DNA from: Paludibacter sp.
Lineage (GTDB): Bacteria; Bacteroidota; Bacteroidia; Bacteroidales; Paludibacteraceae
DNA length: 64,000 bases
Direction of reading: 5' to 3'
Assembly: GCA_017882285.1 (NCBI GenBank)
Contig: JADGPS010000003.1
Span: 1 to 64,000, forward strand
Shown: piece by piece, positions 31,552-39,592 of the stretch
How the letters are laid out: each line of letters opens with the position of its first letter
Position numbering within the stretch: position 1 is the stretch's first letter
Position numbers and translations under genes: made by a program
Notes under the pieces: generated by a model
Database searches by the model: none
What the model saw: only the letters and a program-made list of their open reading frames with translations
Told to the model about the DNA's origin: nothing

Positions 31552-32727
31552 ATGTCCAAATTAAAATTTAAAGCATCAATAATCGGTTTTATTTTGCTGA
31601 TACCGATGGTAGTTTTGGACGGAAAACCCTATTCAATTTGGATGGCCGATTCCGAAATGAAGCGGAATCCCGAAAGTTGGATGATTGATTTTTCCAAAAA
31701 GCTGAAATGGGATTATTGCAACGGTCTTGAACTTCAGTCCATTTATCAGGTTTGGAAAAAGACGGCAGATCCCAAGTATTTTAATTATGTGAAAAGTTAT
31801 GCTGATACAATTATTAATGAAAATGGCAATATCACAGGATATAAACCTGATGATTTAAGTCTTGACAAGCTGAATTCCGGAAAGATTTTATTTGATCTTT
31901 ATGCCAAATCGAAAGAAGAAAAGCTGAAAAAAGCAATTGATTTACTTCGAAATCAAATTAAAAATCAACCTCGCACGAGCGATGGCGGTTTCTGGCACAA
32001 AAAGATTTATCCAAATCAAATGTGGTTGGACGGACTTTACATGGCTTCGCCTTTTTTAGCTGAATATGCCTATCGCTTTGGTGATAAAGAATTGTACGAC
32101 GAAGTTGCCAATCAGATTCTGACTGTTGCAAAACATACATTCGACTCCAAAACCGGACTTTATTATCACGGTTGGGACGAAAGTAAGCTGCAAAAATGGT
32201 CGAATCCACAAACCGGACTTTCGCCCAATTTTTGGTCACGAAGCATGGGTTGGTACATGATGGCCATGGTGGATGTGCTTGATTTTCTACCGAAAAATCA
32301 TCCTAAACGTCCTGAAATTATCAAAATTCTGACCAATTTAAGCCAATCGCTCTACAACTACCGTGATCCGAAAACCGGCATGTGGTTTCAGGTTACCGAC
32401 AAAATGAACGAAACGGGAAATTACGTTGAATCGTCCGGCTCGGCGATGTTTATTTACACGTGGGTGAAAGGTGCTCAAAAGGGTTATTTGTCCAAAGAAT
32501 TTCTCGAAAAAGGAAACAAAGCGTACGATCAGTTCGTAAAACAATTTATAAAAGAAAATCCGGATGGAACTATTTCTGTTACAGATGTTTGCTCCGTTGC
32601 CGGATTGGGTGGCGAACCACGTTACCGCGACGGAAGTTACCAATATTATATTTCAGAACCAAAACGAGATAATGACCCGAAAGCGGTTTCTCCATTTATC
32701 ATGGTTAGTGTTTTGTTGAAAAAATAA
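31552..32727 (+). CDS. GH105 unsaturated rhamnogalacturonyl hydrolase
   Basis: Removes the unsaturated uronic acid left by rhamnogalacturonan lyase at the non-reducing end. It is an exported protein of 391 residues with an alpha6/alpha6-barrel. PNQMWLDGLYMASPFLAEYA near 160 contains the catalytic Asp, YHGWDESKLQ near 205 and FWSRSMGWYMMAMVDVL near 226 are further family motifs. The N-terminal ~27 residues are a signal peptide. It is first in a rightward operon of pectin enzymes (8 bp to the next gene) and is likely induced by pectin fragments through an unseen regulator. Confidence 0.93.
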   Translation: MSKLKFKASIIGFILLIPMVVLDGKPYSIWMADSEMKRNPESWMIDFSKKLKWDYCNGLELQSIYQVWKKTADPKYFNYVKSYADTIINENGNITGYKPDDLSLDKLNSGKILFDLYAKSKEEKLKKAIDLLRNQIKNQPRTSDGGFWHKKIYPNQMWLDGLYMASPFLAEYAYRFGDKELYDEVANQILTVAKHTFDSKTGLYYHGWDESKLQKWSNPQTGLSPNFWSRSMGWYMMAMVDVLDFLPKNHPKRPEIIKILTNLSQSLYNYRDPKTGMWFQVTDKMNETGNYVESSGSAMFIYTWVKGAQKGYLSKEFLEKGNKAYDQFVKQFIKENPDGTISVTDVCSVAGLGGEPRYRDGSYQYYISEPKRDNDPKAVSPFIMVSVLLKK

Positions 32728-32735
32728 AAAATCCA

Positions 32736-33680
32736 ATGAAAAAATTAGTATTATTCTATTTCTCCCTGATTAGCTTAGGAGCTTATTCCCAGCAACATTA
32801 CGATATCGTTGTCGGCCGAAACGGAACCGGGAATTTCCGGAATATCCAGCAGGCCATTGATTCTGTACGGGCTTTTAATCCTGCCGGTACGGTTACCATT
32901 TTTATCAAAAAAGGCTTTTACAAGGAGAAACTCGAGATTCCAACGCATGTATGTAATGTCCAGTTGATTGGTGAAGACCGTGACAAGACTATTATCAACT
33001 GGGACGATCATGCCAAAATCAATAAAATGGGAACTTTTAAAACCTACACATTTAAAATTTGTGGGAATGATGTCCGTCTTGAAAATCTGACTGTTGAAAA
33101 TTCTGCCGCACAAATGGGGCAAGCCGTTGCACTTCACGTGGAAGGCGACCGCGCCGTTTTTGTAAACTGCCGGTTTTTGGGAAATCAGGATACCATTTAC
33201 ACCGGACGCGAAAATACGCGCCAGTATTTCCTGAATTGCTACATCGAAGGAACAACCGATTTTATTTTCGGTCCGTCAACCGTTTGGTTTGAAGGTTGTT
33301 CGATTTTCTGCAAACGAAACTCGTATATTACCGCCGCCAGTACGCCGCAAAACATCAAATACGGCTATATTTTGAATAATTGTAAAATAATGCTTGCCGA
33401 CAGCGTGACGGAAGAATATCTCGGTCGTTCGTGGCGGTCGTATGCCATGACTTTGTACATGAATTGCCAACTTCCAAAAGGAATCCGGCCTGTTGGTTGG
33501 GACAATTGGAGAAATGCTGAAAATGAAAAAACGGCGCGTTATATGGAATTCAATAACATTGGCGAAGGTGCTGATACTTCCGGCAGAACCTGGTCGAAAG
33601 TGCTGACTAAAAAAGAAGCGGCCGAATATACTGTAGAAAATGTGCTGAAAGGCTTTGATAACTGGAATCCAACAAAATAA
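32736..33680 (+). CDS. Pectinesterase (CE8)
   Basis: Exported pectin methylesterase of 314 residues that demethylates homogalacturonan. After the signal peptide, a right-handed beta-helix shows the CE8 motifs: QAVALHVEGDRAVFVNCRF, LGNQDTIYT near 148 (catalytic D), GTTDFIFG near 172 (second catalytic D) and YLGRSWRSYA near 225 (R). All catalytic residues are present. It follows GH105 by 8 bp, so the two are co-transcribed. Its product, methyl-free pectin, is the substrate of polygalacturonases or lyases not seen in the window. Confidence 0.95.
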   Translation: MKKLVLFYFSLISLGAYSQQHYDIVVGRNGTGNFRNIQQAIDSVRAFNPAGTVTIFIKKGFYKEKLEIPTHVCNVQLIGEDRDKTIINWDDHAKINKMGTFKTYTFKICGNDVRLENLTVENSAAQMGQAVALHVEGDRAVFVNCRFLGNQDTIYTGRENTRQYFLNCYIEGTTDFIFGPSTVWFEGCSIFCKRNSYITAASTPQNIKYGYILNNCKIMLADSVTEEYLGRSWRSYAMTLYMNCQLPKGIRPVGWDNWRNAENEKTARYMEFNNIGEGADTSGRTWSKVLTKKEAAEYTVENVLKGFDNWNPTK

Positions 33681-33714
33681 TTTACAATTTATTCATTTAC
33701 AATTTACTATTTTA

Positions 33715-34461
33715 ATGAAAACAAAGTGGTTAATTTTATTTTTACTTACTGTCAGTTTTACGCAAGCAAAAGTTCGAATCTTTACCATTGGTGATTCAAC
33801 CATGGCTGATTATGATACCATCAAATACAGTGGCGATAAGGAACAGCGCGGTTGGTGCCAGCTATTTCCCTTGTTTTTAAAAAGCGATGTGACGTTGAAA
33901 AATGCAGCCAAAAACGGTCGAAGTTCAAAATCATTTTACAAAGAAGTGTGGGTAAAACTGCGCAACGAACTGAAACCGGGCGATTATGTTTTCATCCAAT
34001 TCGGACATAATGACGAAAAGCAAAACGGACTGGATACCGACGAAAACGATTCAACCGCGCGCGGCACCAATCCATGGAGTCAATACCAAAAATACCTGAA
34101 ATTGTACGTGAATGAAGTTCGCGAGCGTGGAGCCATTCCGATTCTTTTCACACCGGTGGTGCGACGATATTTCAACGGTAATTCGTTGACTCAAAAAGCC
34201 CAACACAATTTATCGGAAATTGCCGGTGATTCAACGCTGGATTACGTTGCTTCGATGAAAAAAGTTGCAAAAGATTTAAAAGTTATGTTGATTGATATGA
34301 CGGCTTCCACCAAAAAACTCGTTGAAAGTTATGGGCCGGACAAAGCAAAAGCCGAACTGTATATTAAAGCCGATGACACGCATTTGAAAAATGAAGGTGC
34401 GTACCAGTTTGCTAAACTGGCGGCTAATGAGCTGAAAGAAAAGCATATCATATTCAAATAA
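33715..34461 (+). CDS. Rhamnogalacturonan acetylesterase (CE12, SGNH hydrolase)
   Basis: Deacetylates rhamnogalacturonan I. The 248-residue exported SGNH/GDSL protein has FTIGDSTMADYD (block I, nucleophile S) near 20, KNAAKNGRSSKSF (block II with G) near 65, IQFGHNDEKQ (block III N) near 100 and DDTHLKNEGAYQFA (block V D and H) near 222. ATG 33715 is preferred over in-frame 33655, which overlaps the previous gene and lacks a signal sequence before MKTKWLILFLL. AATTTAC-type words occupy the short gap before it (33681-33710). Confidence 0.93.
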   Translation: MKTKWLILFLLTVSFTQAKVRIFTIGDSTMADYDTIKYSGDKEQRGWCQLFPLFLKSDVTLKNAAKNGRSSKSFYKEVWVKLRNELKPGDYVFIQFGHNDEKQNGLDTDENDSTARGTNPWSQYQKYLKLYVNEVRERGAIPILFTPVVRRYFNGNSLTQKAQHNLSEIAGDSTLDYVASMKKVAKDLKVMLIDMTASTKKLVESYGPDKAKAELYIKADDTHLKNEGAYQFAKLAANELKEKHIIFK

Positions 34462-34493
34462 AACTAAAAATCACTCAGTTAACCTTAGAAAAA

Positions 34494-35840
34494 ATGGACA
34501 GACGTAAATTTATTTCAACTTCGGCTGTTGCGGCGGCGGGAGCTATTTTAAGTTCGGTTCCGGGAGTTGCCAAAGCAATGAGTACTACCGGCAATAAAGG
34601 ACCAAAAAAGAGAATTGCCCTGATTGGAACCGGTTCACGTGGCACTTCCATGTGGGGAATTGATGTTATTAAAGATTATAGCGATTACGTGGAATATGTC
34701 GGATTGTGCGACATAAATCCGGGACGAGTGGAAGCGGCAAAGAAATACATGGGCGCAACCTGCAAAACCTTCACCGATTTCGAAACCATGATGAAAGAGG
34801 TAAAACCTGATATTCTGATCGTTACGGTAATGGATTCCCTGCACGACAAATATATCATTCGCGGAATGGAATTGGGTTGTGATGTAATTTCTGAAAAACC
34901 AATGACCACCGACGAAGTGAAATGCCAGACCATCCTTGATGCACAAAAACGAACCGGTAAAAAACTGATTGTCACGTTTAATTACCGTTATTCACCTCAC
35001 CGTGCCAAAATTTGGGAACTAATACAAAAAGGCGAAATTGGTGAAATCACTTCCGTTGATTTTCACTGGTATCTCGACACCAGTCACGGAGCTGATTATT
35101 TCCGTCGCTGGCATCGCAAACGTGAATTCAGCGGCTCACTTTGGCTGCACAAAGCTTCACATCACTTCGATTTGCTGAACTGGTGGATTGATTCCGAACC
35201 GGAAGAAGTATTCGCTTACGGTAATCTCGATTTTTATGGTAAAAATGGAAAACAACGGGCTGTGAACTGCCGAAGTTGCAACCACAAAGATACCTGTGAT
35301 TTTTATTGGGATGTAAACAAAAACAGCTATTATAAAATGCTTTACACCGATAATGAGCAATACGACGGTTACCTGCGCGATGGTTGTGTATTCAAAGAAG
35401 ACATCGATATTTTCGACAAAATGGGTGCTTCCATTAAATATGCCAACGGCGTTCAGGTTTCGTATTCTTGCGTAACTTATGCACCGTATGAAGGTTATAG
35501 AATAGCTTTTAATGGCACAAAAGGAAAAATTGATGCTTGGATTGAAGAAAAAAATCCTGTGTACCAATCGGATTATGATGAAATAATGATTACCCATAAT
35601 TTCGGTAAACGTGATTTTGTTCGGGTTTTAAAAAGTGAAGGTCACGGTGGTGGTGACAAACTGCTTCACGATCATATTTTTATAAATAACCACGAAGATC
35701 CGTTTCGTCAGTCAGCCGGAATTCGCGATGGTGCTTTTGCTATTCTGATTGGAATTGCCGCACGCAAAAGTTGTGATTCCGGGAAACCGATAAAAATTGC
35801 CGATTTGACAGATTTGAAACCAATGGCTAAAAAAGCTTGA
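34494..35840 (+). CDS. Tat-exported Gfo/Idh/MocA family oxidoreductase
   Basis: A 448-residue protein with a twin-arginine-type signal (MDRRKFISTSAVAAAGAIL) and a Rossmann NAD(P)-binding domain: IALIGTGSRGTSMWGID near 42 and VISEKPMTTDEV near 135. The substrate domain contains KASHHFDLLNWWIDSEPEEV near 225. Export folded through Tat fits a tightly bound cofactor. Some members of this fold act as glycosidases through a redox mechanism (GH109), so a role in cleaving pectic side chains is plausible. An extra cysteine cluster CRSCNHKDTC (near 260) is unusual and could bind a metal. It lies between CE12 and GH43 in the pectin operon. Confidence 0.85.
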   Translation: MDRRKFISTSAVAAAGAILSSVPGVAKAMSTTGNKGPKKRIALIGTGSRGTSMWGIDVIKDYSDYVEYVGLCDINPGRVEAAKKYMGATCKTFTDFETMMKEVKPDILIVTVMDSLHDKYIIRGMELGCDVISEKPMTTDEVKCQTILDAQKRTGKKLIVTFNYRYSPHRAKIWELIQKGEIGEITSVDFHWYLDTSHGADYFRRWHRKREFSGSLWLHKASHHFDLLNWWIDSEPEEVFAYGNLDFYGKNGKQRAVNCRSCNHKDTCDFYWDVNKNSYYKMLYTDNEQYDGYLRDGCVFKEDIDIFDKMGASIKYANGVQVSYSCVTYAPYEGYRIAFNGTKGKIDAWIEEKNPVYQSDYDEIMITHNFGKRDFVRVLKSEGHGGGDKLLHDHIFINNHEDPFRQSAGIRDGAFAILIGIAARKSCDSGKPIKIADLTDLKPMAKKA

Positions 35841-35844
35841 GAAT

Positions 35845-37515
35845 ATGATTAAAAAATTTAGTTTGTTTCTTCTTATTTTTTCTTTTTCAGTAAGTTACAA
35901 CTTATTGAGCGCACAATCAGTTTCAAAAGTATGGGTTTCGGATTTGGGAAACGGAACATATAAAAATCCGGTTTTGTATGCCGATTATTCCGATCCGGAT
36001 GTATGCCGTGTTGGGAATGATTATTACATGGTGGCTTCGTCGTTTGGAAATATTCCCGGACTTCCCATTCTTCATTCCAACGATTTGGTAAACTGGACGA
36101 TCATCGGTCATGCCCTTCTGAAAATGACGCCCGAAGAACGCTTCAACTCACTTCAACACGGTAACGGCGTTTGGGCACCGAGCATTCGGTTTCATAACAA
36201 TGAATTTTATATTTATTTCGGCGATCCCGATGCCGGAATTTACATGACTAAAACCACCGATCCTGCCGGAGTTTGGTCGCTTTTGACACTGGTAAAAGAA
36301 GGCAAAGGATTGATTGATTCCTGTCCGTTTTGGGATGAAGACGGAAAAGCATACTTGGTTCACGGATTTGCCGGAAGTCGTGCCGGAATGAAAAGCGTGC
36401 TCGGCATTTTTGAGATGACGGCTGACGGAACAAAAGCATTGACTGAAATTCGGCTGGTTTTTGATGGCCATCCTAATAATCCAACCGTCGAAGGTCCGAA
36501 ATTCTACAAGCGAAACGGATTTTATTATATTTTCTGTCCGGCAGGTGGCGTGAAACCCGGTTGGCAACTGGCTTTGCGTTCCAAAAACATTTTTGGACCG
36601 TATGAAGAAAAACGCGTGTTGGCACAAGGAAAATCCGAAGTAAACGGACCGCATCAGGGCGCATGGGTGGATACGCAGGACGGAAAAGAAGACTGGTTTC
36701 TTCATTTTCAGGATCTCTATACTTATGGACGCGTAGTACATTTGCAACCAATGAGTTGGATAAATGATTGGCCGGTTATTGGCATCGACAAAGATGGAAA
36801 TGGTTGTGGAACTCCGGTTTCTATCTTTAAGAAGCCAAATGTTGGGAAAACTTATCCGGTTGCAAGTCCTGCCGAAAGTGATGAGTTTGATGGACAGACA
36901 CTCGGACTTCAATGGCAGTGGCAAGCCAATAGCAATCCGTTGTGGTATTTCTGTGCAGGCGATAAAGGATATTTACGGCTTTTTGCCTGGCAATTGTTGG
37001 GTGAAGCAAAAAACCTGTGGAATGCACCGAACCTGTTGCTGCAAAAATTTCCGGCTCCCGATTTCGTTGCTACAACTAAAATGACTTTTTCGCCTTACAA
37101 AAAAGGTGAACGCGCCGGATTGGTGATTATGGGATTGGATTATGCCTCGTTGACCATTGAAAATGCTGAAAGCGGATTGACATTGAACCAGATTGAATGT
37201 GTGAATGCTGATAAAAGCACTCCTGAAAAAATAAATACTTCAATTTCGCTTTCGCAAAACACCGTTTTTCTTCGTGTAAAAGTCATTCAAAGCAAAGCGA
37301 TAAACAAAGACGGAATCAACGAACCGAAAGCCAATTGTTCTTTTAGTTACAGCATTGATGGCAATCTGTTTATTCCGATTGGCGAAAAATTTATTGCGCG
37401 TGAAGGACTTTGGATTGGAGCCAAAGTCGGACTTTTCTGTACCCGTCCGAAACCGTTGAACGATTCAGGATATGTTGATGTGGATTGGTTCCGGATTACG
37501 GCGGTAAATGAATAG
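35845..37515 (+). CDS. GH43 glycoside hydrolase with C-terminal beta-sandwich
   Basis: Exported five-bladed beta-propeller hydrolase of 556 residues acting on arabinosyl, xylosyl or galactosyl side chains. The GH43 catalytic triad is visible in YADYSDPDVCRVGNDYYMV near 46 (general base D), IDSCPFWDEDGKAYLVHGF near 152 (pKa modulator D) and NPTVEGPKFYKRNGFYYIF near 212 (general acid E). Residues ~345-556 form a concanavalin-like C-terminal domain (beta-xylosidase C2/DUF1349 type). The layout fits GH43 subfamily 12. The gene is 4 bp after the oxidoreductase gene and ends the operon. Confidence 0.92.
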   Translation: MIKKFSLFLLIFSFSVSYNLLSAQSVSKVWVSDLGNGTYKNPVLYADYSDPDVCRVGNDYYMVASSFGNIPGLPILHSNDLVNWTIIGHALLKMTPEERFNSLQHGNGVWAPSIRFHNNEFYIYFGDPDAGIYMTKTTDPAGVWSLLTLVKEGKGLIDSCPFWDEDGKAYLVHGFAGSRAGMKSVLGIFEMTADGTKALTEIRLVFDGHPNNPTVEGPKFYKRNGFYYIFCPAGGVKPGWQLALRSKNIFGPYEEKRVLAQGKSEVNGPHQGAWVDTQDGKEDWFLHFQDLYTYGRVVHLQPMSWINDWPVIGIDKDGNGCGTPVSIFKKPNVGKTYPVASPAESDEFDGQTLGLQWQWQANSNPLWYFCAGDKGYLRLFAWQLLGEAKNLWNAPNLLLQKFPAPDFVATTKMTFSPYKKGERAGLVIMGLDYASLTIENAESGLTLNQIECVNADKSTPEKINTSISLSQNTVFLRVKVIQSKAINKDGINEPKANCSFSYSIDGNLFIPIGEKFIAREGLWIGAKVGLFCTRPKPLNDSGYVDVDWFRITAVNE

Positions 37516-37543
37516 AAATTTTAAAAATCTAACTAAAACAGAG

Positions 37544-37615
37544 TAGTGCGTAGCAGAATCGAACTGCTATCTTCGGATTGAGGAACCGATCTCCTAACCA
37601 TTAGAGGAACGCACC
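37544..37615 (-). tRNA. tRNA-Glu candidate (anticodon CTC), atypical anticodon loop
   Basis: A 72-nt cloverleaf on the minus strand: acceptor GGTGCGT/ACGCACT, D stem CTCT/GGAG with AATGGTTA loop, T arm AGCAG-TTCGATT-CTGCT. The anticodon arm folds as TCGGT-TCCTCAA-TCCGA, giving anticodon CUC with A37 A38. The stem ends in a T-T mismatch and position 33 is C instead of the near-universal U. Reading CCU (Arg) would put C at 37 and is less likely. The rest is fully tRNA-like. Confidence 0.8.
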
Positions 37616-37762
37616 GTACTATTAATTTGCACAAATTTTAAGTGAAAATTTATATCTTTTCTTTCAATAAATAAATCAGTGAATGCCCTTTTAGAATAGA
37701 TTAACTGACTACGAAAGCAAGCAACGATTCAAGGTTTGTTGAAGTGGATTGGTTTGGATCAA

Positions 37763-38062
37763 TTATCTATTTTGAGCAAAATAAAATCCGGCTGTTCCCA
37801 CCAATGGAAAGCAGAAAATGCCACCCAACAGATAATAGATGGGAACCTGTCTGAAGACCAGCATGATTTGTTCTATCAGACCTGAATAGATTCCCAGATA
37901 GATGGAAATAGCCATTCCTATAGCGGCAAAAACCCATACAATCCAACTGCGGTCGGCTTGTTCGGGGAGTTTTCGCATGACGCGCCGGGTAAATCCGTTA
38001 TCCGCAATCTCTTTTTTGTTTTGGCTGAAAAAATCTTTCAGCAGTTTGTCAGTTGTTTCCAT
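37763..38062 (-). CDS. Small membrane protein of the ECF sigma operon (DUF5056-like)
   Basis: A 99-residue protein with a charged N-terminal ~38 residues (DKLLKDFFSQNKKEIADNGF, TRRVMRKLPE) and two membrane segments (~40-60 and ~74-95). Similar short proteins (DUF5056 type) follow ECF sigma factors in Bacteroidales, where the cytosolic N-terminal helix could act as a non-classical anti-sigma. The start overlaps the sigma-factor stop by 14 bp. Anti-sigma function is inferred from position; no zinc anti-sigma HxxxCxxC motif is present. Confidence 0.7.
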   Translation of the reverse strand: METTDKLLKDFFSQNKKEIADNGFTRRVMRKLPEQADRSWIVWVFAAIGMAISIYLGIYSGLIEQIMLVFRQVPIYYLLGGIFCFPLVGTAGFYFAQNR

Positions 38063-38594
38063 ATCCTGCTTTTGTTAAGTAAACACTTAATTTTTCTTTC
38101 CCTTTCAGAATGTAAGTTTTGACCGTTCCGAGAGGACAATTCATAATTTTGGCAATTTCTTGGTGCGTTTTATCTTCCATATAAAACAATAAAACCGCTG
38201 TTTGTTCTTCTTTTCGCAGCATTTTTAACGCTTTATAAATATCCATTTTCTCCGCCGAGAATTCATTGAGCGTATAATGTTGGCTGTCAATAACCTGTTC
38301 GTCAATATCTTCGTAATGTTTTTGTGCCCTTACCGAGTCGTAATAAACATTGTAAGCAATTCGGTAAAGCCATGTTGAAAAACCCGAAAGTCCCTTGAAG
38401 GCAGTTATGTTCAGGTAGGCTTTGATAAAGGTTTCCTGTGCCAGATCGTCGCTCAACGGACCATCGCCCACAGTCAGGTTCAGGAAGAACCGCCGTATGG
38501 GCGACTGGTATTTACAGGTTAGTTTATCGAATGCGCTTTTATCTCCGAGTAAAGCAACCCGTGTGACCCAGCGGATATCATCCGTGTTGCTCAT
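38049..38594 (-). CDS. ECF-type RNA polymerase sigma factor
   Basis: A 181-residue sigma-70 ECF protein. Region 2 spans ~20-90 (PIRRFFLNLTVGDGPLSDDL, AQETFIKAYLNI, FSTWLYRIAYNVYYD), and region 4 spans ~120-175 (EQTAVLLFYMEDKTHQEIAK, MNCPLGTVKTYILKGKEKL). It would direct RNA polymerase to a small regulon. It is flanked on both sides by overlapping membrane-protein genes, one or both of which may bind it. The target promoter cannot be identified here. Confidence 0.93.
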   Translation of the reverse strand: MSNTDDIRWVTRVALLGDKSAFDKLTCKYQSPIRRFFLNLTVGDGPLSDDLAQETFIKAYLNITAFKGLSGFSTWLYRIAYNVYYDSVRAQKHYEDIDEQVIDSQHYTLNEFSAEKMDIYKALKMLRKEEQTAVLLFYMEDKTHQEIAKIMNCPLGTVKTYILKGKEKLSVYLTKAGYGNN

Positions 38595-39207
38595 CGTTAT
38601 TTACCGTTGAATCAGGTTTTGGTTTTTCAAGAAAATGAACCAACAAATAACCTATACCAACAAAGGCGGGAACGATACCGAAAATCAACCCATTTTCTTT
38701 ATGCAACACTATAAATGATATTAACAGTGCTAATCCTACTACTAACCAAAGAATTCCTTTCTTCAGATTTGATGCAGGATTTGCTTTTTTGGGGTCGTCG
38801 AAGAAATGTTCCGGAACGGTTTGCCCCATTTCCAGCGATTTGGTAAACAAATCGTACTTGCGTTTCGATTCCATGTTTTTGTGACGCACATTCACTACAA
38901 TAATAGTTCCTGCAAATAAAAATGGTAAAGCACATATAAGGAAGATAGCTGCACTTCCAAGTGGCATAGCCTGATGATTGTCGGCTTCAATTTGTTTTTT
39001 CTCAACTTCCTGTTCTCCTCTTTTAAGCTGAAGAATTTGATCGGGAGACAGTTTCGAGAACATGACAGAATCTTTCTTTTGTTCCTGAATCTCTTTGTTG
39101 TTTTTGACAACTTCCTGTTTCAGACTATCAACATTGATAGTGGAATTTGCAGCTTGAACTCCTGTAAATAAGAGTGCTGCTAATAGAAATAATCCAATTC
39201 GTTTCAT
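38578..39207 (-). CDS. Membrane protein with signal peptide, DUF6249-like
   Basis: A 209-residue protein with an N-terminal signal (MKRIGLFLLAALLFTGVQA), a charged periplasmic stretch of ~70 residues (KEIQEQKKDSVMFSKLSPDQ) and three hydrophobic segments around 82-105, 150-168 and 172-192. The pattern AAIFLICALPFLFAGTIIVV fits DUF6249 proteins of Bacteroidota, whose function is unknown. It is the first gene of the sigma operon and its stop overlaps the sigma start by 17 bp. A periplasmic sensing role with the sigma factor is possible but only by association. Confidence 0.75.
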   Translation of the reverse strand: MKRIGLFLLAALLFTGVQAANSTINVDSLKQEVVKNNKEIQEQKKDSVMFSKLSPDQILQLKRGEQEVEKKQIEADNHQAMPLGSAAIFLICALPFLFAGTIIVVNVRHKNMESKRKYDLFTKSLEMGQTVPEHFFDDPKKANPASNLKKGILWLVVGLALLISFIVLHKENGLIFGIVPAFVGIGYLLVHFLEKPKPDSTVNNDEQHG

Positions 39208-39592
39208 AATCGTAAAATTTTAGAGTGTAAAAATAATGTTTGTTTTCTAATTAGACGCAACGAACTGTCTTTTTGGATTTAAAACGGATAAAAAAAATTG
39301 GAGTTTAACTTTTTTTCTTTAATTATGAATTGTTTGCTAGTATTTTCTGGTGACCGAAAAGGATAATTTTGGAAAAAATTAAACCGACTGTTTAAGTTAT
39401 TCAAAAAAATAACTGATTGATTATTGAATACTGATTTCTTAATCTTGTTGTTTTTAGTCTGCAAAGATACTGAAAAACAGACATTGGCAACAATGAGAAG
39501 CTTTATTTTTTTTAAAATACCTAAAAAACTGAGAATTAGAATGAACTAAATTATTTTCAAGATGTTTTGGTGCTAAAGGAAATACGATTAAA
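39208..39592. other. Intergenic region between the sigma operon and copA
   Basis: Divergent 385-bp gap, AT-rich. The minus strand has a TATCTTTG box at 39479-39472 (a possible but distant promoter for the sigma operon). AGTTATT-N6-AATAACT (39395-39414) is a small inverted repeat that might be an operator. No gene, no CopY-type operator and no copper riboregulator are recognisable. Confidence 0.4.

Noticed and set aside
36148-36924. A long minus-strand open frame inside the GH43 gene (about 258 codons)
   Set aside because: The GH43 protein has all catalytic motifs here; the opposite frame shows no family pattern and biased composition.
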